Source: Comamonas testosteroni
GTDB taxonomy: Bacteria > Pseudomonadota > Gammaproteobacteria > Burkholderiales > Burkholderiaceae_C
DNA length: 64,000 nt
NCBI RefSeq assembly: GCF_014076415.1
Contig: NZ_CP043568.1
Coordinates: forward strand, 1 to 64,000
Reading direction: 5' to 3'
Below, one piece after another: positions 48,068 through 58,038 of this stretch (the first letter of the stretch is position 1; each line of letters starts with the position of its first letter). The translations under genes were made by a program, and so were the position numbers. Below the pieces are notes generated by a model. It made no database searches. It saw nothing but the letters and a program-made list of their open reading frames with translations, and was not told the origin of the DNA.

Positions 48068-49231
48068 CTACAGCAGCTGACTGGCCGCGCCGTCGAGCAG
48101 CAGGCCACCACGCACCACGATCTTCTCACCGACCTTGAGGCCGCTGATCACCGGCACCATGCCGCGCGATGGACGCCCCAGCGTCACTACGCGAGCTTCG
48201 AACTGGTTGTTCTCATGCTGCACATAGACCACGCTGCGACTTTCATCCTTGATGAGCACGGCAGTGACGGGAATCAGCATCTCCTGCAGATTCGACAACT
48301 GCACGCCCACCTTGGCCTGCATGCCGGGACGCAGCACCGGGTTCTGTTCGCTCAGCTCCACCACCACGGCAGCGCGGCGCGACTCCTTGTCCAGCGTGGC
48401 TCCCAGATGACGGACCGTGCCCTTGAGAGGTTTGGGCAGTTGCGGTACCTCCACCTGTACGGAACTGCCCAGACGAATGCCGGGCAGATCGGACTCGAAC
48501 ACCTCTGCGACCACATTCATGGCCTGGGGGTCGCCAATCATGAACAGCGCCGCTCCCGGCTCAGCAGCAGTCCCCACCACGGCCTTGCGCTCGGCCACAA
48601 TGCCGGCACGCGGTGCGCGCAGCTCGATCCGATCACCGCTACCGGAGCCCAGCAGCGCTGCCGTGCCCTGTGCACGGCCCAACTCCTGCGAGGTCTCACG
48701 CAGCTTGGCCTGCGCGGCACGCAGATCGACCTCGACACCCACGCCCTTGTCCACCATGGTCTGCTGGCGCTGGGCTTCCACCACAGCCACGTCGTGTGCG
48801 GTCTTGGCCGCAGCCACGTCATAGCGGGTGCGCAGTGCATCGGGGCTGACCAGCGTCGCCAGCAAATCACCGGCCTTGACCATATCGCCCACATGCGCAT
48901 TGACAGCCACGACACGCGCCGACAACGGCACTGAGACCGAGGCCACACGATCCTCGACAAACGCCACATGCGCAGGAGCCCAGGCCATCTGCACCCCTTG
49001 CGGATCGGCCACAGGCGCGATCTCCAGCATCTTCACGGATTCTGGCTTGACCTGAATGAAGCCTTTGGGCAGCTGTGCAACCGGTTTCTTCGCTTCCTCG
49101 GTGGCCTTGGAGGCATCACAGCCACCCAACAGAGCCGCCACGGCAATGGCCGCAGCCACCACCGGCAGTCTTGCCCACGTCCAGTTTGGTAAATGTGCCG
49201 CTCCCGGCAGTCCCACAAGGCTTTTGTTCAT
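48068..49231 (-). CDS. RND efflux periplasmic adaptor (CzcB-like lipoprotein)
   Basis: 387-residue membrane fusion protein. A lipobox LLGGC follows the signal peptide, so it is probably a lipoprotein anchored in the inner membrane. Typical barrel-sandwich blocks follow (VVAVNAHVGDMVKAGDLLATL, IELRAPRAGIV). It links the pump to the outer-membrane channel. AAGGGTG lies before the ATG. It is the first gene of the leftward efflux operon. Confidence 0.92.
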   Translation of the reverse strand: MNKSLVGLPGAAHLPNWTWARLPVVAAAIAVAALLGGCDASKATEEAKKPVAQLPKGFIQVKPESVKMLEIAPVADPQGVQMAWAPAHVAFVEDRVASVSVPLSARVVAVNAHVGDMVKAGDLLATLVSPDALRTRYDVAAAKTAHDVAVVEAQRQQTMVDKGVGVEVDLRAAQAKLRETSQELGRAQGTAALLGSGSGDRIELRAPRAGIVAERKAVVGTAAEPGAALFMIGDPQAMNVVAEVFESDLPGIRLGSSVQVEVPQLPKPLKGTVRHLGATLDKESRRAAVVVELSEQNPVLRPGMQAKVGVQLSNLQEMLIPVTAVLIKDESRSVVYVQHENNQFEARVVTLGRPSRGMVPVISGLKVGEKIVVRGGLLLDGAASQLL

Positions 49232-50255
49232 CGTTCACCCTTTTGCATGGCTGGCAAGTGACGAGCTGGTCCGCGGCTTCACTTGCAGTGATGCCTCCAT
49301 GCTAGGAACAGCCCCCAGCAGCGTGGATGACACACGCATTACGGTTTGGTAAGACCGGGCACGGACTGGAACGGGGCCGCAGAGCAAGCCAGACCCCGCT
49401 GATGGCCTGACACCAGGAAATCAGCCTTCAGACAGGCCGCATTGCCCGTTTTTCAGGCAATTCACGCATACCTTCTGCAATTTGCTCAAAAAACAGGCAT
49501 TTTTCATGTATTTTTTCATACATGAGTATCAAAAGCATCATTACTTCATGATCAAAGGCCGATCCATGCCTTGCCTCTGAATTTCAGAGAAAACACGATC
49601 AATCGATTGATAGTCAATGGATATCTACTATCAAAAGATGAGCTTTGAAGTTATCCACGCGGTGGATAGCTTTCGCCCTCTTCCTCCTTCGCACACAGAT
49701 TTCAACAGAAACCGGCGCTCTTGCATACAAAGCAGAGAGACGAGCATTGCCGGTGAGTAATCTTCCGCCCACAGCTGCGCGCCATTGCCTTCAACAAACT
49801 TGTGGATAAATTTTCAGCTTCACCACCTGCAAGAGCGAAGAAAACCATGAACAACCTTACCCACAGCACTTGAAAACCATGCCATTTCTGAAAAATTCCA
49901 GCAAAGCGAGAATCTAGAAAAATCTTTTTATTCATAAAAATTTAACAACCATATCCACAGGGATAGATACATGGTTGTCTCCAGGATATGTACAGGCTGA
50001 TTTTCGGCTGCTTCTGTGGATAAGTTTCTTGGTAACTGCACCCGGAAGAATCCACAACTACAATGAACAAGTCATATACAAGTAGTGGAAAAGTTCTACC
50101 TGCCGACTCCCTCGGATACGGCTGTAGAACATACAAACCACCCTGATTTGTATGCCGTATTGCATAAGAAATTCAATCTTATTTGATACATATCTCTGTA
50201 CGAATACTTATAAGTCGCAAAAGCACAGCGTCTTTGCGTCTCAAAAAACGCTGAA
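49232..50255. other. AT-rich intergenic region with a DnaA-box cluster (left arm)
   Basis: This 1-kb gap before dinG has no supported gene. DnaA boxes: TGTGGATAA at 49801-49809 and 50015-50023 (exact), with near matches TTATCCACG at 49651, TTACCCACA at 49857 and ATATCCACA at 49951. AT-rich runs (around 49915-49945) and a perfect 7-bp inverted repeat (49505-49524) are also present. It could be half of a split origin or a DnaA-controlled promoter region of dinG. Confidence 0.55.
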
Positions 50256-52427
50256 ATGCATGAAAAAAAGTGGGCTGAAGAGGCCCTGAATTCCTTTGAT
50301 GCCGTGGTCGGGGCCATGCCGGGATTTCGCAGTCGTGATGGGCAGCGAAAAATGGCGGCCCAGATCGCGCAAACGCTGAGCCAGGCCCAGCTCGGAAAAA
50401 TCGATGAAGGCGAGCCGGAACCACGTCGTGCCATCGCTGTCGTGCAGGCCGGAACCGGGGTCGGAAAATCGCTGGCCTACAGCATTCCGGCCATTCGCAT
50501 GGCGCTGTCGCGCGGCACGCGCGTGCTGATCTCCACAGCCACGGTGGCGCTGCAGGAACAGCTGGTGAACAAGGATTTGCCGGCCCTGGCACAAAAGCTG
50601 GACCAACCTTTCAAGTTCGCCCTGGCCAAGGGACGTGGCCGCTTTGTCTGCAAGCTCAAGCTGGAACGTCTGGCGAGTACGGGGGAAGCACAGGACGAGA
50701 TGGACGATCTGTTTGGCGATGAGCAGGGCCAGACCAAGTTCAGCCGTCCTCAGCATGAGCTGCAGGCCCGCATGCAGTTCTACAAATCCATGGCCGATGC
50801 GCTGGCCACGGAGGCCTGGAACGGCGACCGCGATTCGCTGGAGACCCCGCCCGAGGCCGAGGCCTGGAGCCCCGTGGCAGCCGAGTCCTCTTCATGCACG
50901 GGAAAGCACTGCCCGGCCTTCGGCAACTGCGTCTATTACGAGCGCCGCAAAGACCTGGTGGCAGCGCAAGTCATTGTCGCCAATCATGATTTGCTGCTTT
51001 CATCGCTGGGCTCCAAGCTGCTGCCCGAGCTGGACAACTGTCTGCTGGTGCTCGATGAAGCCCACCACCTGCCCTCCACGGCTCTGGACCAGTTTGCCGG
51101 CGAGATGGATCTGAGCCGCCTGGGCTGGATCGACAAGCTGGCCAGCCGTGCGCTGCGCGTGAACCAGGTCGCCGAAGTCGAGGAGCTGGCCGACGTGCCC
51201 AAGCATGCGGGTCAGCTGCGCCAGCAGATGCAGGAGCTGGCGCGACTGGTCATGGAGCACTACGGAGAGACGCTCAAATCGCAGAAAGACAGCTATGGGC
51301 CAGCCAGGGTGCGGGCACCCCGCGGAATGCTGCCTGAGGCGCTTCTGGAGCCCCTGGGACAGATTGCGCACCATGCCGACGGCTTTCTGGATGCGCTGCG
51401 TGCCGTCTCCAAGGCCCTGCGTGCCGAAATCAAGGAGCAACCCGAACAAGCGCAGCGCCTGTCCACCGTCTATGCGCAGGTTGGCGCCCTGGCGCCCAGG
51501 CTGGAAGCCATTTTCAACACCACGCAATTGCTGCTGCAGAACAACGAGAGCGATGGCGACGGCAAGATGGTGCCCCATGCCAAGTGGTTCACGCTGGAGA
51601 TGGACGGTGAGTTCATCGTGGTCAAGGCCCATGCCAGCCCGATACAGCCCGGCTCCACCCTGCGCCAGCACCTGTGGTCGCAGGTGCGCGGCGCGGTACT
51701 GACATCCGCCACGCTGACCAGTTGCGGCCATTTCGACTTCTTTCTGCGCGAAGCGGGGCTGGCCAATGACGACTGTGTCACCACGCTGGAAGTGCCAAGC
51801 CCATTCGACTATGCGCGCCAGGGCACGCTGGTGGCCCGTGAAACGGTCTCAGACCCTCGTGAAGCCGCCCGCTTTACCGAGGAGATGGTCGAGGCCCTGC
51901 TGAACGATCTGAGCCGCATAGAGGCCGGCGCACTGGTCTTGTTCACATCCCGCGAGCAGATGCGCCAGGCCGTGGATGCGCTTTCCACCAGCATGCGCAA
52001 CCAGGTGCTGGTGCAGACCGCCCTGCCCCGCCAGACACTGCTGGCACGCCACCGCGAGGCCGTGGCCATGGGCGAGCCCTCCATCATCTTCGGCATGCAG
52101 TCCTTTGGCGAAGGACTGGACCTGCCCGGAGCGCTATGCGAGTCCCTGTTCATCACCAAGCTCCCCTTTGCGCCACCCGATGACCCCGTTGGCGAAGCCC
52201 GAGCGGAATGGCTGCGCAGCAGCGGCCGCAACCCTTTCAACGAGCTGGTGGTGCCGGCCACGGCCATTCGCCTGGCCCAGTGGGTGGGCCGCGCTATCCG
52301 GACCGAGGAAGACCAGGCCCATGTGTATTGCTATGACCGCCGCCTGACGGGCACCAGCTACGGCCAATTGCTCATCAAAGGCCTGCCGCCCTTCACGCTG
52401 CAACGGCGCCCTGTTTCAATGTCCTGA
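50256..52427 (+). CDS. dinG: ATP-dependent DNA helicase DinG-type (XPD family)
   Basis: 723 residues. Walker A AGTGVGKS is at 65-72, and iron-sulfur cysteines include C in GRFVCKLK and CTGKHCPAFGNC. The DEAH box is LDEAHH, and the C-terminal helicase motifs are SFGEGLDLPG and WVGRAIRTEEDQ. It unwinds forked or R-loop DNA 5'-3', dealing with transcription-replication conflicts. It stands alone between two DnaA-box-rich gaps. The ribosome-binding site is weak. Confidence 0.93.
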   Translation: MHEKKWAEEALNSFDAVVGAMPGFRSRDGQRKMAAQIAQTLSQAQLGKIDEGEPEPRRAIAVVQAGTGVGKSLAYSIPAIRMALSRGTRVLISTATVALQEQLVNKDLPALAQKLDQPFKFALAKGRGRFVCKLKLERLASTGEAQDEMDDLFGDEQGQTKFSRPQHELQARMQFYKSMADALATEAWNGDRDSLETPPEAEAWSPVAAESSSCTGKHCPAFGNCVYYERRKDLVAAQVIVANHDLLLSSLGSKLLPELDNCLLVLDEAHHLPSTALDQFAGEMDLSRLGWIDKLASRALRVNQVAEVEELADVPKHAGQLRQQMQELARLVMEHYGETLKSQKDSYGPARVRAPRGMLPEALLEPLGQIAHHADGFLDALRAVSKALRAEIKEQPEQAQRLSTVYAQVGALAPRLEAIFNTTQLLLQNNESDGDGKMVPHAKWFTLEMDGEFIVVKAHASPIQPGSTLRQHLWSQVRGAVLTSATLTSCGHFDFFLREAGLANDDCVTTLEVPSPFDYARQGTLVARETVSDPREAARFTEEMVEALLNDLSRIEAGALVLFTSREQMRQAVDALSTSMRNQVLVQTALPRQTLLARHREAVAMGEPSIIFGMQSFGEGLDLPGALCESLFITKLPFAPPDDPVGEARAEWLRSSGRNPFNELVVPATAIRLAQWVGRAIRTEEDQAHVYCYDRRLTGTSYGQLLIKGLPPFTLQRRPVSMS

Positions 52428-53300
52428 AGTCCTGAACGAAGCGCGCCTTTCACGCAGGTGATCCAAGGCCGTTTCGCAGCTCTTTTGCACCATTCCTGAG
52501 GCTGGTTTTCAGCGCTCCAGAGCTTCGCAGCATGGCTGTTTTCTGCACTGCCGCTGCGCCCTTCCTGCGCACTTTCACTCAGTCCCGGCGCACTCCGCGC
52601 ATTTGTAATTTTTCTAACAGTTGCTCGGCATTGCGAGCAGCATCCAGCCTTGCCTGGCTGCCGACCCGCAAGGTCTTGCCTGAAGCAATACCGCCGGGCT
52701 TGTGCACCATTGATCACCGCGACTCGTTGGCAACTCCCGGTGCTCGTGGTTTCCGTCCCATCGACGGATGGCTGCACTTTCCCAGAGCTTGCCGTATCCG
52801 CTCAGGTTTCTGCTCCAGGCAGAAGCAAAAAATTCTTTGAAAACAATGACCTATAGATCATTGAATTTTTTTGAATGAACAAGGCGGAATCCGGGCAGCT
52901 ATCGCTGGCGCGCATCCCCGGACAGTTTCCCCCAGCTGTTCATAACATTCTGTGGATAACCAACGTCTCAAAGACTCCTCAATGGGAATTTATCCCCACC
53001 TCCAATCATTGAGGAGGCGCATCTTACGCCAATTTTTCGAGATCTGGCGCGTCAATTTGGCCAAAGTCCTTTTTTTATGGACTTCCCTCTGAATCAAAGG
53101 GATTGGAGCACCTGATCAACCGCAATTTTGCATGGGTTCGACTCTTTCCCGTGGCTTCACCTTCAGTTGTTCTTTAGAAGTTTTATAAAAATATAGTCGT
53201 AGTAGTAAGACTTGGCCCCTGCTGTTGATAACTTCCAAAACCCAAGGTAAATCAAGCATCTTGTGTGATGACAAACATGGAGACAAATGGCGGTTGCTGC

Positions 53301-53351
53301 TGTCCTTGATCCATGAACAACTTTGGCTGCTTCCGTATTTTTGTGGAAAAC
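53301..53351 (+). repeat. Origin-region direct repeat, copy 1
   Basis: TGTCCTTGAT, 4 variable bases, GAACAACTTT, exactly 17 bases, then TGTGGAAAAC (a DnaA-box variant). The same parts with the same spacing recur at 53730-53780. Confidence 0.6.
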
Positions 53352-53729
53352 ATGAAAGTTGATAGGTTGTTATCCACAGAAATCCATTTATTCGTCTATA
53401 TCCATTAAATACTCTGTATACATTGATATATAAGAGTTTTTAGCTACTATTTTTATAGTGAACAACTGGTGAAGCCGTGCTTGGGCACATCAGATTTCGA
53501 GGGTGTGATGTAGCAAGAACTTCTTGAAGTCGATCTGATCGGCCTCTTTTTTTATTCAGTCCATGTCCGATTGCTGTGTAAACTTCGACCAAAGTTGTTA
53601 TTTCTAGTCTTATCTTTTTACTTAGTAGTAATAGTAAGTAGTCCACTTAATTGTTGATAAGTAGTTAATTTCAATAAAAATCAACAACTTACAGTTTCAC
53701 AAAGTCTGTGCCCTGACATGGGCTGCCGA

Positions 53730-53780
53730 TGTCCTTGATTTGGGAACAACTTTCCAGAAGCCAGCCGGCCTGTGGAAAAC
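53730..53780 (+). repeat. Origin-region direct repeat, copy 2
   Basis: Second copy of the 51-bp module, 429 bp after the first, with identical TGTCCTTGAT, GAACAACTTT and TGTGGAAAAC parts and the same 17-base spacing. Spacers differ, so the parts look conserved by function. Confidence 0.6.
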
Positions 53781-53844
53781 CGAAAATTTCCTTGGCCTTT
53801 ATCACCATGTTTATTCACAGATCGTGCGACTGCTGCAAAGCATG

Positions 53845-53867
53845 AAAAAAGCCGCCCGTTGGGCGGC
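53845..53867 (-). terminator. Rho-independent terminator after pagL
   Basis: On the minus strand GCCGCCC-AAC-GGGCGGC is followed by six T residues. It lies 32 bp past the pagL stop and also bounds the candidate origin. Confidence 0.8.
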
Positions 53868-53899
53868 CTTGTCGATACAGATTGCGCTGGCCCGGGAAT

Positions 53900-54463
53900 T
53901 CAGAAGTGACGTGCGTATCGCAGCTGAAGAAAGTTCTCTCCCGGATTGGGGCGCTTGATGCCTGCATTGGACTGGTGCTCGAAGCGCAGGCTGATCTCGT
54001 TTTTCATTTGCTCGCCAAACAGGTAGCCGATGCCTATATGGCTGGCAAAGTTGTAGCGGGTCGAAAATTCCTTGTGATCGGTGATGAAACGGTGGTTGGT
54101 GGCATAGCTCATGCCTAGGCCGGCTTGCAGGAACCAGGGCGACTGGCCTTGAGAGGGGCGCCAGCGTAATGTGGGTTGTGCTCCCAGAACCCAGGTTGAA
54201 CGATTGCTGCCCTGATAGTCGGCCGACCAGCGGCTGATGGAGAGATCCCAGAAACCTGTCATCCGTCCCGAGCCAAGGGCGTAGCTCCAGTTCCAGGGGA
54301 GGATGACGCCACCTGTCCAGCTGTCGGTGCTGTGCTCTGCCGAGCCGTACTGCAGATAGATCGCTGCTGTCGATGCTTGCACAGGCTGTGCATGAAGCAT
54401 GGGGCTGCCCAGGCTGACCAGCATCGGGATTACGAGATTCGTTGTCAATTGCAGTTTTTTCAT
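53900..54463 (-). CDS. pagL: Lipid A 3-O-deacylase (PagL family)
   Basis: About 187 residues: signal peptide (MKKLQLTTNLVIPMLVSLGS... ending MLHAQ), then an eight-stranded outer-membrane barrel. The C-terminal PagL motif HQSNAGIKRPNPGENF contains the catalytic His and Ser, with the Glu in GENF. It removes the 3-O acyl chain of lipid A in the outer membrane. An ATG at 54475 is an alternative start. Confidence 0.85.
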   Translation of the reverse strand: MKKLQLTTNLVIPMLVSLGSPMLHAQPVQASTAAIYLQYGSAEHSTDSWTGGVILPWNWSYALGSGRMTGFWDLSISRWSADYQGSNRSTWVLGAQPTLRWRPSQGQSPWFLQAGLGMSYATNHRFITDHKEFSTRYNFASHIGIGYLFGEQMKNEISLRFEHQSNAGIKRPNPGENFLQLRYARHF

Positions 54464-54627
54464 GTCAATTGCCATCTAAATGTTTTGAATCTGGTCGCGA
54501 TATCGATGCTCTGACAATGCCTTGATTTCGCTCCCTCTGTGGATATGAATCTAGAATCTTGTGAATAATTGTTCTGTCGGCAAGCGCTTGCGTTGGTAGT
54601 CAGCCAATTGACATCGAAATGAAAAAA

Positions 54628-54652
54628 GCCCCCGGTCATGACGACCGGGGGC
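54628..54652. terminator. Bidirectional terminator between spy-like gene and pagL
   Basis: GCCCCCGGTC and GACCGGGGGC form a 10-bp stem flanked by six A on the left and four T on the right. It works best for the leftward Spy-like gene that ends at 54681. Confidence 0.8.
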
Positions 54653-54680
54653 TTTTATGGAGAAGGCGATTGGGCTCGGC

Positions 54681-55235
54681 TTACTTTGCTGCAGGGGCCG
54701 GAGCTGCGGGACGCTCCTGGCCGGGTTTGCCGCCATGCTGGCCATGATGATGCTCACCGCGCTGGTGATGCATGTGCAGGGTGGCTGCATCGAAGGTCTT
54801 TTTCTGCTCGGCATTGAGCTGGGCGTAGAAGGCCTTGGTGGCTTCGGCACGGCGGTCCATTTCCGCCATGCGCTTGTTGCGCATTTCACGCATCTTGTCG
54901 ATGCGCTCGGGCGTGGTCAGCTTGGCAAAGGCTTCGCGGTCGCCGGGGGCAGGGCGCTCACCGGGTTTCATGGCTTGCGTGTAGGTGGTCCAGGCAGCTT
55001 GCTGCGCAGGCGTCAGCTTCAGATCGGCCTTGAGTTTTTCCATGCGCTGCTTCATATGCTCCATGCGGTCGCCGCGCTTGTCACCACGCTGGTGCTGGTG
55101 CGGCTCAGGTGCTTTTTGAGCTGCAGCAGGCTGCTCAGCGGGGGGCGTAGTCTGGGCAAAGCTGGGCAGGCTCAGCGAGGCGAGCAGGGCGGTTGCAACA
55201 GCAGCGCCGGTCAATGTCTGGCGAAAGCGGTTCAT
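54681..55235 (-). CDS. Spy/CpxP-family periplasmic protein (LTXXQ motif)
   Basis: 184 residues: signal peptide ending SLPSFAQ, a His/Gln-rich stretch, then the LTXXQ-type motif LKLTPAQQAAW and basic helices (RIDKMREMRNKRMAEMDRR), and a His-rich C-terminus (HMHHQRGEHHHGQHGG). Spy-type proteins are periplasmic chaperones or metal-stress sensors. AAGGAAA precedes the ATG at 55235; the long upstream extension is antisense to rdgC. The histidines could bind metal. Confidence 0.85.
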   Translation of the reverse strand: MNRFRQTLTGAAVATALLASLSLPSFAQTTPPAEQPAAAQKAPEPHQHQRGDKRGDRMEHMKQRMEKLKADLKLTPAQQAAWTTYTQAMKPGERPAPGDREAFAKLTTPERIDKMREMRNKRMAEMDRRAEATKAFYAQLNAEQKKTFDAATLHMHHQRGEHHHGQHGGKPGQERPAAPAPAAK

Positions 55236-55496
55236 GTCTGTTTCCTTTTCGGTTGAAGTGGAAGAAGTGGCCGCCTGGTCTTGCTCCTGAATGGGCATTC
55301 GGTAGCGGATGACTGAAGTGTGGACCTCCCATGTTTCTGAGACGTGAGGTTTTGCAGCCGCTCTGTAAAGTATTGATAAGTTTGAGTGGCTCCGACTGCG
55401 CAACAATGGATGCATGGGCTGCTTTGGCGGCCGATTTTTTCCGCGAGGTCCAGCTGCAGGAGCTGGCGACGATTGAAGGTTTAGCAAAGGTTTTTG

Positions 55497-56534
55497 ATGT
55501 TCAAGAACATGATTGTTTATCGCATTGCCGAGAGCTGGCAGGGCGATCTGCAGCTGCTGGAAGATGCGCTGCAAAAGACGGTGTTTGAGGAGTGCGGCGC
55601 GACCCAGGAACGTTCCGTGGGCTGGGTGCCGCCGCGCGGCGAGCCGCATGGCCCGCTGGCGGAAAGCGTGGCCGGCCAGTGGGTGATGCGCTTCATGAGC
55701 GAGTCCAAGATGCTGCCGGCCAGCGTGCTCAACCGCAAGGTCAACGAGAAGGCCGAGCACATCGAAAAGACCGAGGGCCGCAAGCCGGGCAAGAAGGAGA
55801 AAAAAGAGCTCAAGGACGAGGCCAAGCTGGACCTGCTGCCCATGGCCTTCACCAAGCAGGGCAGCATGTGGGTCTGGATCGATCCGCAGGCGCGCACGCT
55901 GGTGCTCGATACCAGTGCGCAAGGTCGTGCCGACGAGATCGTGACTCTGCTGGTCGAAGGCCTGCCAGGCTTTGCGGTGGCGTTGCTGGACACGCAGACC
56001 AGTCCGCAGGCCGCCATGGCGCACTGGCTGATGACGCAGGAGCCTCCCGCAGGTTTTTCCATCGACCGCGAGTGCGAGCTCAAGGCCGCCGATGAGTCCA
56101 AGGCCGTGGTGCGTTATGCGCGCCACCCACTCGATATCGACGAGGTGCGCCAGCATATCGAGCATGGCAAGTTGCCGACCAAGCTGGCCATGACCTGGGA
56201 TGACCGCGTGAGCTTTGTGCTCAGCGAAGGCCTGCAGATCAAGAAGATCGCGTTGCTCGATGCAGTGATGGATGGCAACAGCCAGGACGATGGCGGTTTC
56301 GATACCGATGTGGCGATTGCCACGGGCGAGCTGTCGCGCCTGATTCCCGATCTGATCGAGGCTCTGGGCGGGGAGGGGCGCACGGGTCTGGGCGAAGGCC
56401 TGCCTGCATCGCTGTCGTCGGCGCCTGCGGCAGAAACTCTGCCCGTGCGCCTGGCACAGGGGCGCAGCCAGGGAACAGTCACCGGGCCGGCCACAGCTCC
56501 CGCCGACACTGCTCCTGAAGAGGCTCCATTCTGA
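55497..56534 (+). CDS. rdgC: Recombination-associated protein RdgC
   Basis: 345 residues starting MFKNMIVYRIAESW, the typical RdgC N-terminus, with the GWVPPRGEPHGPL and KLPTKLAMTWDDRVSFVLSE blocks. RdgC forms a ring around DNA and modulates RecA. AAAGG lies before the ATG at 55497. The Ala/Pro-rich C-terminal tail is longer than in enteric bacteria. Stands alone and ends before a bidirectional terminator. Confidence 0.95.
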   Translation: MFKNMIVYRIAESWQGDLQLLEDALQKTVFEECGATQERSVGWVPPRGEPHGPLAESVAGQWVMRFMSESKMLPASVLNRKVNEKAEHIEKTEGRKPGKKEKKELKDEAKLDLLPMAFTKQGSMWVWIDPQARTLVLDTSAQGRADEIVTLLVEGLPGFAVALLDTQTSPQAAMAHWLMTQEPPAGFSIDRECELKAADESKAVVRYARHPLDIDEVRQHIEHGKLPTKLAMTWDDRVSFVLSEGLQIKKIALLDAVMDGNSQDDGGFDTDVAIATGELSRLIPDLIEALGGEGRTGLGEGLPASLSSAPAAETLPVRLAQGRSQGTVTGPATAPADTAPEEAPF

Positions 56535-56628
56535 AGCTATGGATGATGTAGCGGTCTGCGCTTGCCAGGCAATGAATTCAGTATTTATTGATGCTGAAAT
56601 TAAGTACTAGCAGGCGCAAGAAGCTATC

Positions 56629-56665
56629 AAAAAGGCCTGCCAGATCACTCTGGCAGGCCTTTTTT
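56629..56665. terminator. Bidirectional terminator between rdgC and thiolase gene
   Basis: AAGGCCTGCCAGA and TCTGGCAGGCCTT make a 13-bp stem with a 4-base loop, flanked by A-run and T-run. It serves the convergent rdgC and acetyl-CoA acetyltransferase genes. Confidence 0.85.
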
Positions 56666-56698
56666 CATGGACGTTTCAGGTGCTCTGAAACGCGTGGA

Positions 56699-57886
56699 TC
56701 AGACGCGTTCGAAAATCGCGGCAATGCCCTGACCGCCGCCGATGCACATGGTCACCAGCGCATAGCGGCCGCCGGTACGCTGCAGCTCATACAGGGCCTT
56801 GGTGGTGATGATGGCGCCGGTGGCACCCACGGGGTGGCCCAGTGAGATGCCGGAGCCATTGGGGTTGACCTTGGCAGGGTCCAGAGCCAGCTCCTGAATC
56901 ACGGCGCAGGCCTGGGCGGCGAAGGCTTCGTTGGCTTCGATCACGTCCATCTGCTCGATCTTCAGACCGGTGCGTGCCAGCACCTTCTGCGTGGCAGGGA
57001 CCGGGCCGATGCCCATGTATGCGGGCTCGACGCCGGCGTGGGCGTAACCGACCAGGCGGGCAATGGGCTTGGCGCCGGAGGACTTCAGGGCCTGCTCGCT
57101 CATCATCAGCACGGCAGCTGCGCCGTCGTTGATGCCGGAGGCGTTGCCGGCCGTGACCGTGCCGCCTTCCTTCTTGAACGCGGGCTTCATGCCGGCCAGG
57201 GTGTCCAGCGTGGTGGCGGCGCGCACATGTTCGTCGGTGTCGAACAGCACCACGCCCTTGCGGCTGGCAATTTCCACGGGAACGATCTGCTCCTTGAAAC
57301 GGCCTGCCTCGATGGCGGCCGCGGCGCGCTGCTGGCTGATGACGGCCAGCTCGTCCTGCATCACGCGGCTGATCTTGTAGCGCTCTGCCACGTTTTCAGC
57401 AGTGATGCCCATATGCATTTTTTGCCAGGGATCGTGCAGGATGCCCAGCATGTAGTCGATGCTCTTGGCATCGCCCATGCGTGCGCCCCAGCGCGCGGAC
57501 ATGTCGAAGTAGGGACCGCGGCTCATGGATTCGGAGCCGGCGCCAATGGCCACTTCGCAGTCGCCCAGCGCAATCGATTGCGCTGCCGAGACGATGGCCT
57601 GCAGGCCTGAGCCGCACAGGCGGTTGACGTTGTAGGCCGGGGTTTCGATGGAGCAGCCGGCGTCCACGGCCGCCACGCGGGACAGGTAGGCGTCGCGCGT
57701 GTCGGTGGGGATGACGTTGCCCATCACCACATGACCCACGGTGTCGGCAGCGATGCCGGCACGCGCAATGGCGGCCTTGACCACGGTGGTGGCCAGCTGG
57801 GCGTTGGGAACGTCCTTGAGGCTGCCGCCAAAAGTGCCGATGGCCGTGCGCGCGGCGCTGACAACGAAGATGTCTCTGGTGCTCAT
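56699..57886 (-). CDS. Acetyl-CoA acetyltransferase (thiolase)
   Basis: 395-residue classical thiolase. The nucleophile Cys is in [10 protein letters not shown]; the later motifs are [14 protein letters not shown] ([11 protein letters not shown]), [15 protein letters not shown] and CIGGGQGIA. It condenses or cleaves acetoacetyl-CoA or longer 3-ketoacyl-CoAs, feeding PHB synthesis or degradation. AGGAG lies before the ATG at 57886. Stands alone. Confidence 0.94.
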   Translation of the reverse strand: MSTRDIFVVSAARTAIGTFGGSLKDVPNAQLATTVVKAAIARAGIAADTVGHVVMGNVIPTDTRDAYLSRVAAVDAGCSIETPAYNVNRLCGSGLQAIVSAAQSIALGDCEVAIGAGSESMSRGPYFDMSARWGARMGDAKSIDYMLGILHDPWQKMHMGITAENVAERYKISRVMQDELAVISQQRAAAAIEAGRFKEQIVPVEIASRKGVVLFDTDEHVRAATTLDTLAGMKPAFKKEGGTVTAGNASGINDGAAAVLMMSEQALKSSGAKPIARLVGYAHAGVEPAYMGIGPVPATQKVLARTGLKIEQMDVIEANEAFAAQACAVIQELALDPAKVNPNGSGISLGHPVGATGAIITTKALYELQRTGGRYALVTMCIGGGQGIAAIFERV

Positions 57887-58038
57887 GGTTTGTCTCCTGC
57901 ATCGCGTCGGCAATGCTTGTGCTTGAATGATTTGAAAGGATGAATGAGAGCAACCGCATTCATCGCACAGAGTATTCTGCAGTATTTGCTGCAGTGCAAC
58001 ATGTCTCGTTGTTGACGCTGCCCTGCGTGGGTGGCGAT

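Larger units (their letters stand above)
52428..53899. other. Candidate oriC: gene-free region with DnaA boxes and a duplicated module
   Basis: A 1.47-kb stretch with no convincing gene. From 52428 to about 52860 I see nothing notable. DnaA boxes: TGTGGATAA at 52951, TTATCCACA at 53370 and TTATTCACA at 53811 (consensus), plus one-mismatch sites at 52990, 53223, 53342, 53652 and 53771. An AT-rich block spans 53161-53460. A 51-bp module occurs twice (53301-53351 and 53730-53780). This is the best origin candidate in the window. Confidence 0.65.

Noticed and set aside
52358..52777. 139-residue minus-strand frame at the dinG 3' end
   Set aside because: Partly antisense to dinG, no family likeness, no ribosome-binding site.
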